From: Syntrophomonadaceae bacterium
GTDB lineage: Bacteria; Bacillota_D; Dethiobacteria; DTU022; UBA8154
Direction: 5' to 3'
Assembly: GCA_007120815.1 (NCBI GenBank)
Contig: SKMY01000165.1
Coordinates: 1-5,706, forward strand
Length of the DNA: 5,706 bases
In this document: one piece after another, positions 5,583-5,706 of the stretch
Numbering within the stretch: the first letter of the stretch is position 1
How the letters are laid out: the number at the start of each line of letters is the position of its first letter
Position numbers and translations under genes: made by a program
The notes under the pieces: generated by a model
The model's input: only the letters and a program-made list of their open reading frames with translations
The model's database searches: none
What the model was told of the DNA's origin: nothing

Positions 5583-5706
5583 CTTTCTAAAAGCAGTCCG
5601 ACAGGATCTAAATGACTATTCCGATAACGAACCTCCAGGTAGAGCAAGGGGCTTCCATCCTGAAAGGCCGGTGGAAAAGATTCCGGAGCCGGTTTTCCGC
5701 GCGAAA
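5576..5706 (-). CDS. C-terminal end of a probable M23/LytM-like peptidase (SpoIIQ type), cut by right window edge
   Basis: Only the last 42 complete codons are in the window, with the stop TAA at 5578-5576; this frame is too short to stand out as an ORF on its own. The tail reads PLLYLEVRYRNSHLDPVGLLL (21 residues shown here in two parts: PLLYLEVRYRN and SHLDPVGLLL). It resembles the end of LytM domains, which usually read HLHFEVR followed by a turn and then 'NP' and a short hydrophobic helix. The histidines of HLH are replaced by Leu and Tyr, so if the alignment is right this copy should not bind zinc in the normal way. A SpoIIQ-like protein is expected just before spoIIID, and SpoIIQ of B. 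subtilis is itself a degenerate LytM protein that bridges to SpoIIIAH during engulfment. The other two frames here are less protein-like. The family call rests on the short tail plus context. Confidence 0.5.
   Translation of the reverse strand, partial: SRGKPAPESFPPAFQDGSPLLYLEVRYRNSHLDPVGLLLERN

Overview
The window looks like a chromosomal segment of an endospore-forming Gram-positive bacterium, probably a clostridial-type Firmicute of the Peptococcaceae/Desulfotomaculum kind. The evidence is a clear SpoIIID, an Mbl/MreB gene directly after it, strong GGAGG-type ribosome binding sites, moderate GC content, and cell-wall polymer genes of the Gram-positive sort. The genus is inference. All seven genes that can be supported lie on the minus strand, so transcription runs from high to low coordinates.

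Right part (5706 to about 4066): a sporulation and cell-shape module. It starts with the C-terminal tail of a probable M23/LytM-like peptidase (SpoIIQ type, cut by the window edge). Next come spoIIID, the mother-cell transcription regulator, and mbl, an actin-like MreB-family protein. The order SpoIIQ-like, SpoIIID, Mbl resembles the conserved arrangement in Bacillus and relatives.

Middle (4033 to 2969): a PHP-superfamily metallohydrolase of the CehA/McbA type, 32 bp behind mbl and probably co-transcribed with it. A 339-bp stretch without a gene follows (2630-2968). It holds a perfect 15-bp palindrome, possible promoter elements and a G-rich tract.

Left part (2629 to 1): an envelope-polysaccharide module. 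A WecA/TagO-type polyprenyl-phosphate GlcNAc-1-phosphate transferase would start a lipid-linked glycan. A non-hydrolysing UDP-GlcNAc 2-epimerase (WecB/MnaA) would supply UDP-ManNAc. The third gene is the N-terminus of a membrane-anchored protein resembling the DUF5693 family, which runs off the left edge. Together they suggest synthesis of a ManNAc-containing secondary cell-wall polymer. The further genes for that pathway would lie beyond position 1.

No RNA gene, CRISPR array, mobile element, phage gene or convincing intrinsic terminator is visible. I found no clearly novel system. The points worth a second look are the M23-like tail without its usual histidines, the PHP hydrolase between the two modules, and the structured intergenic regions.
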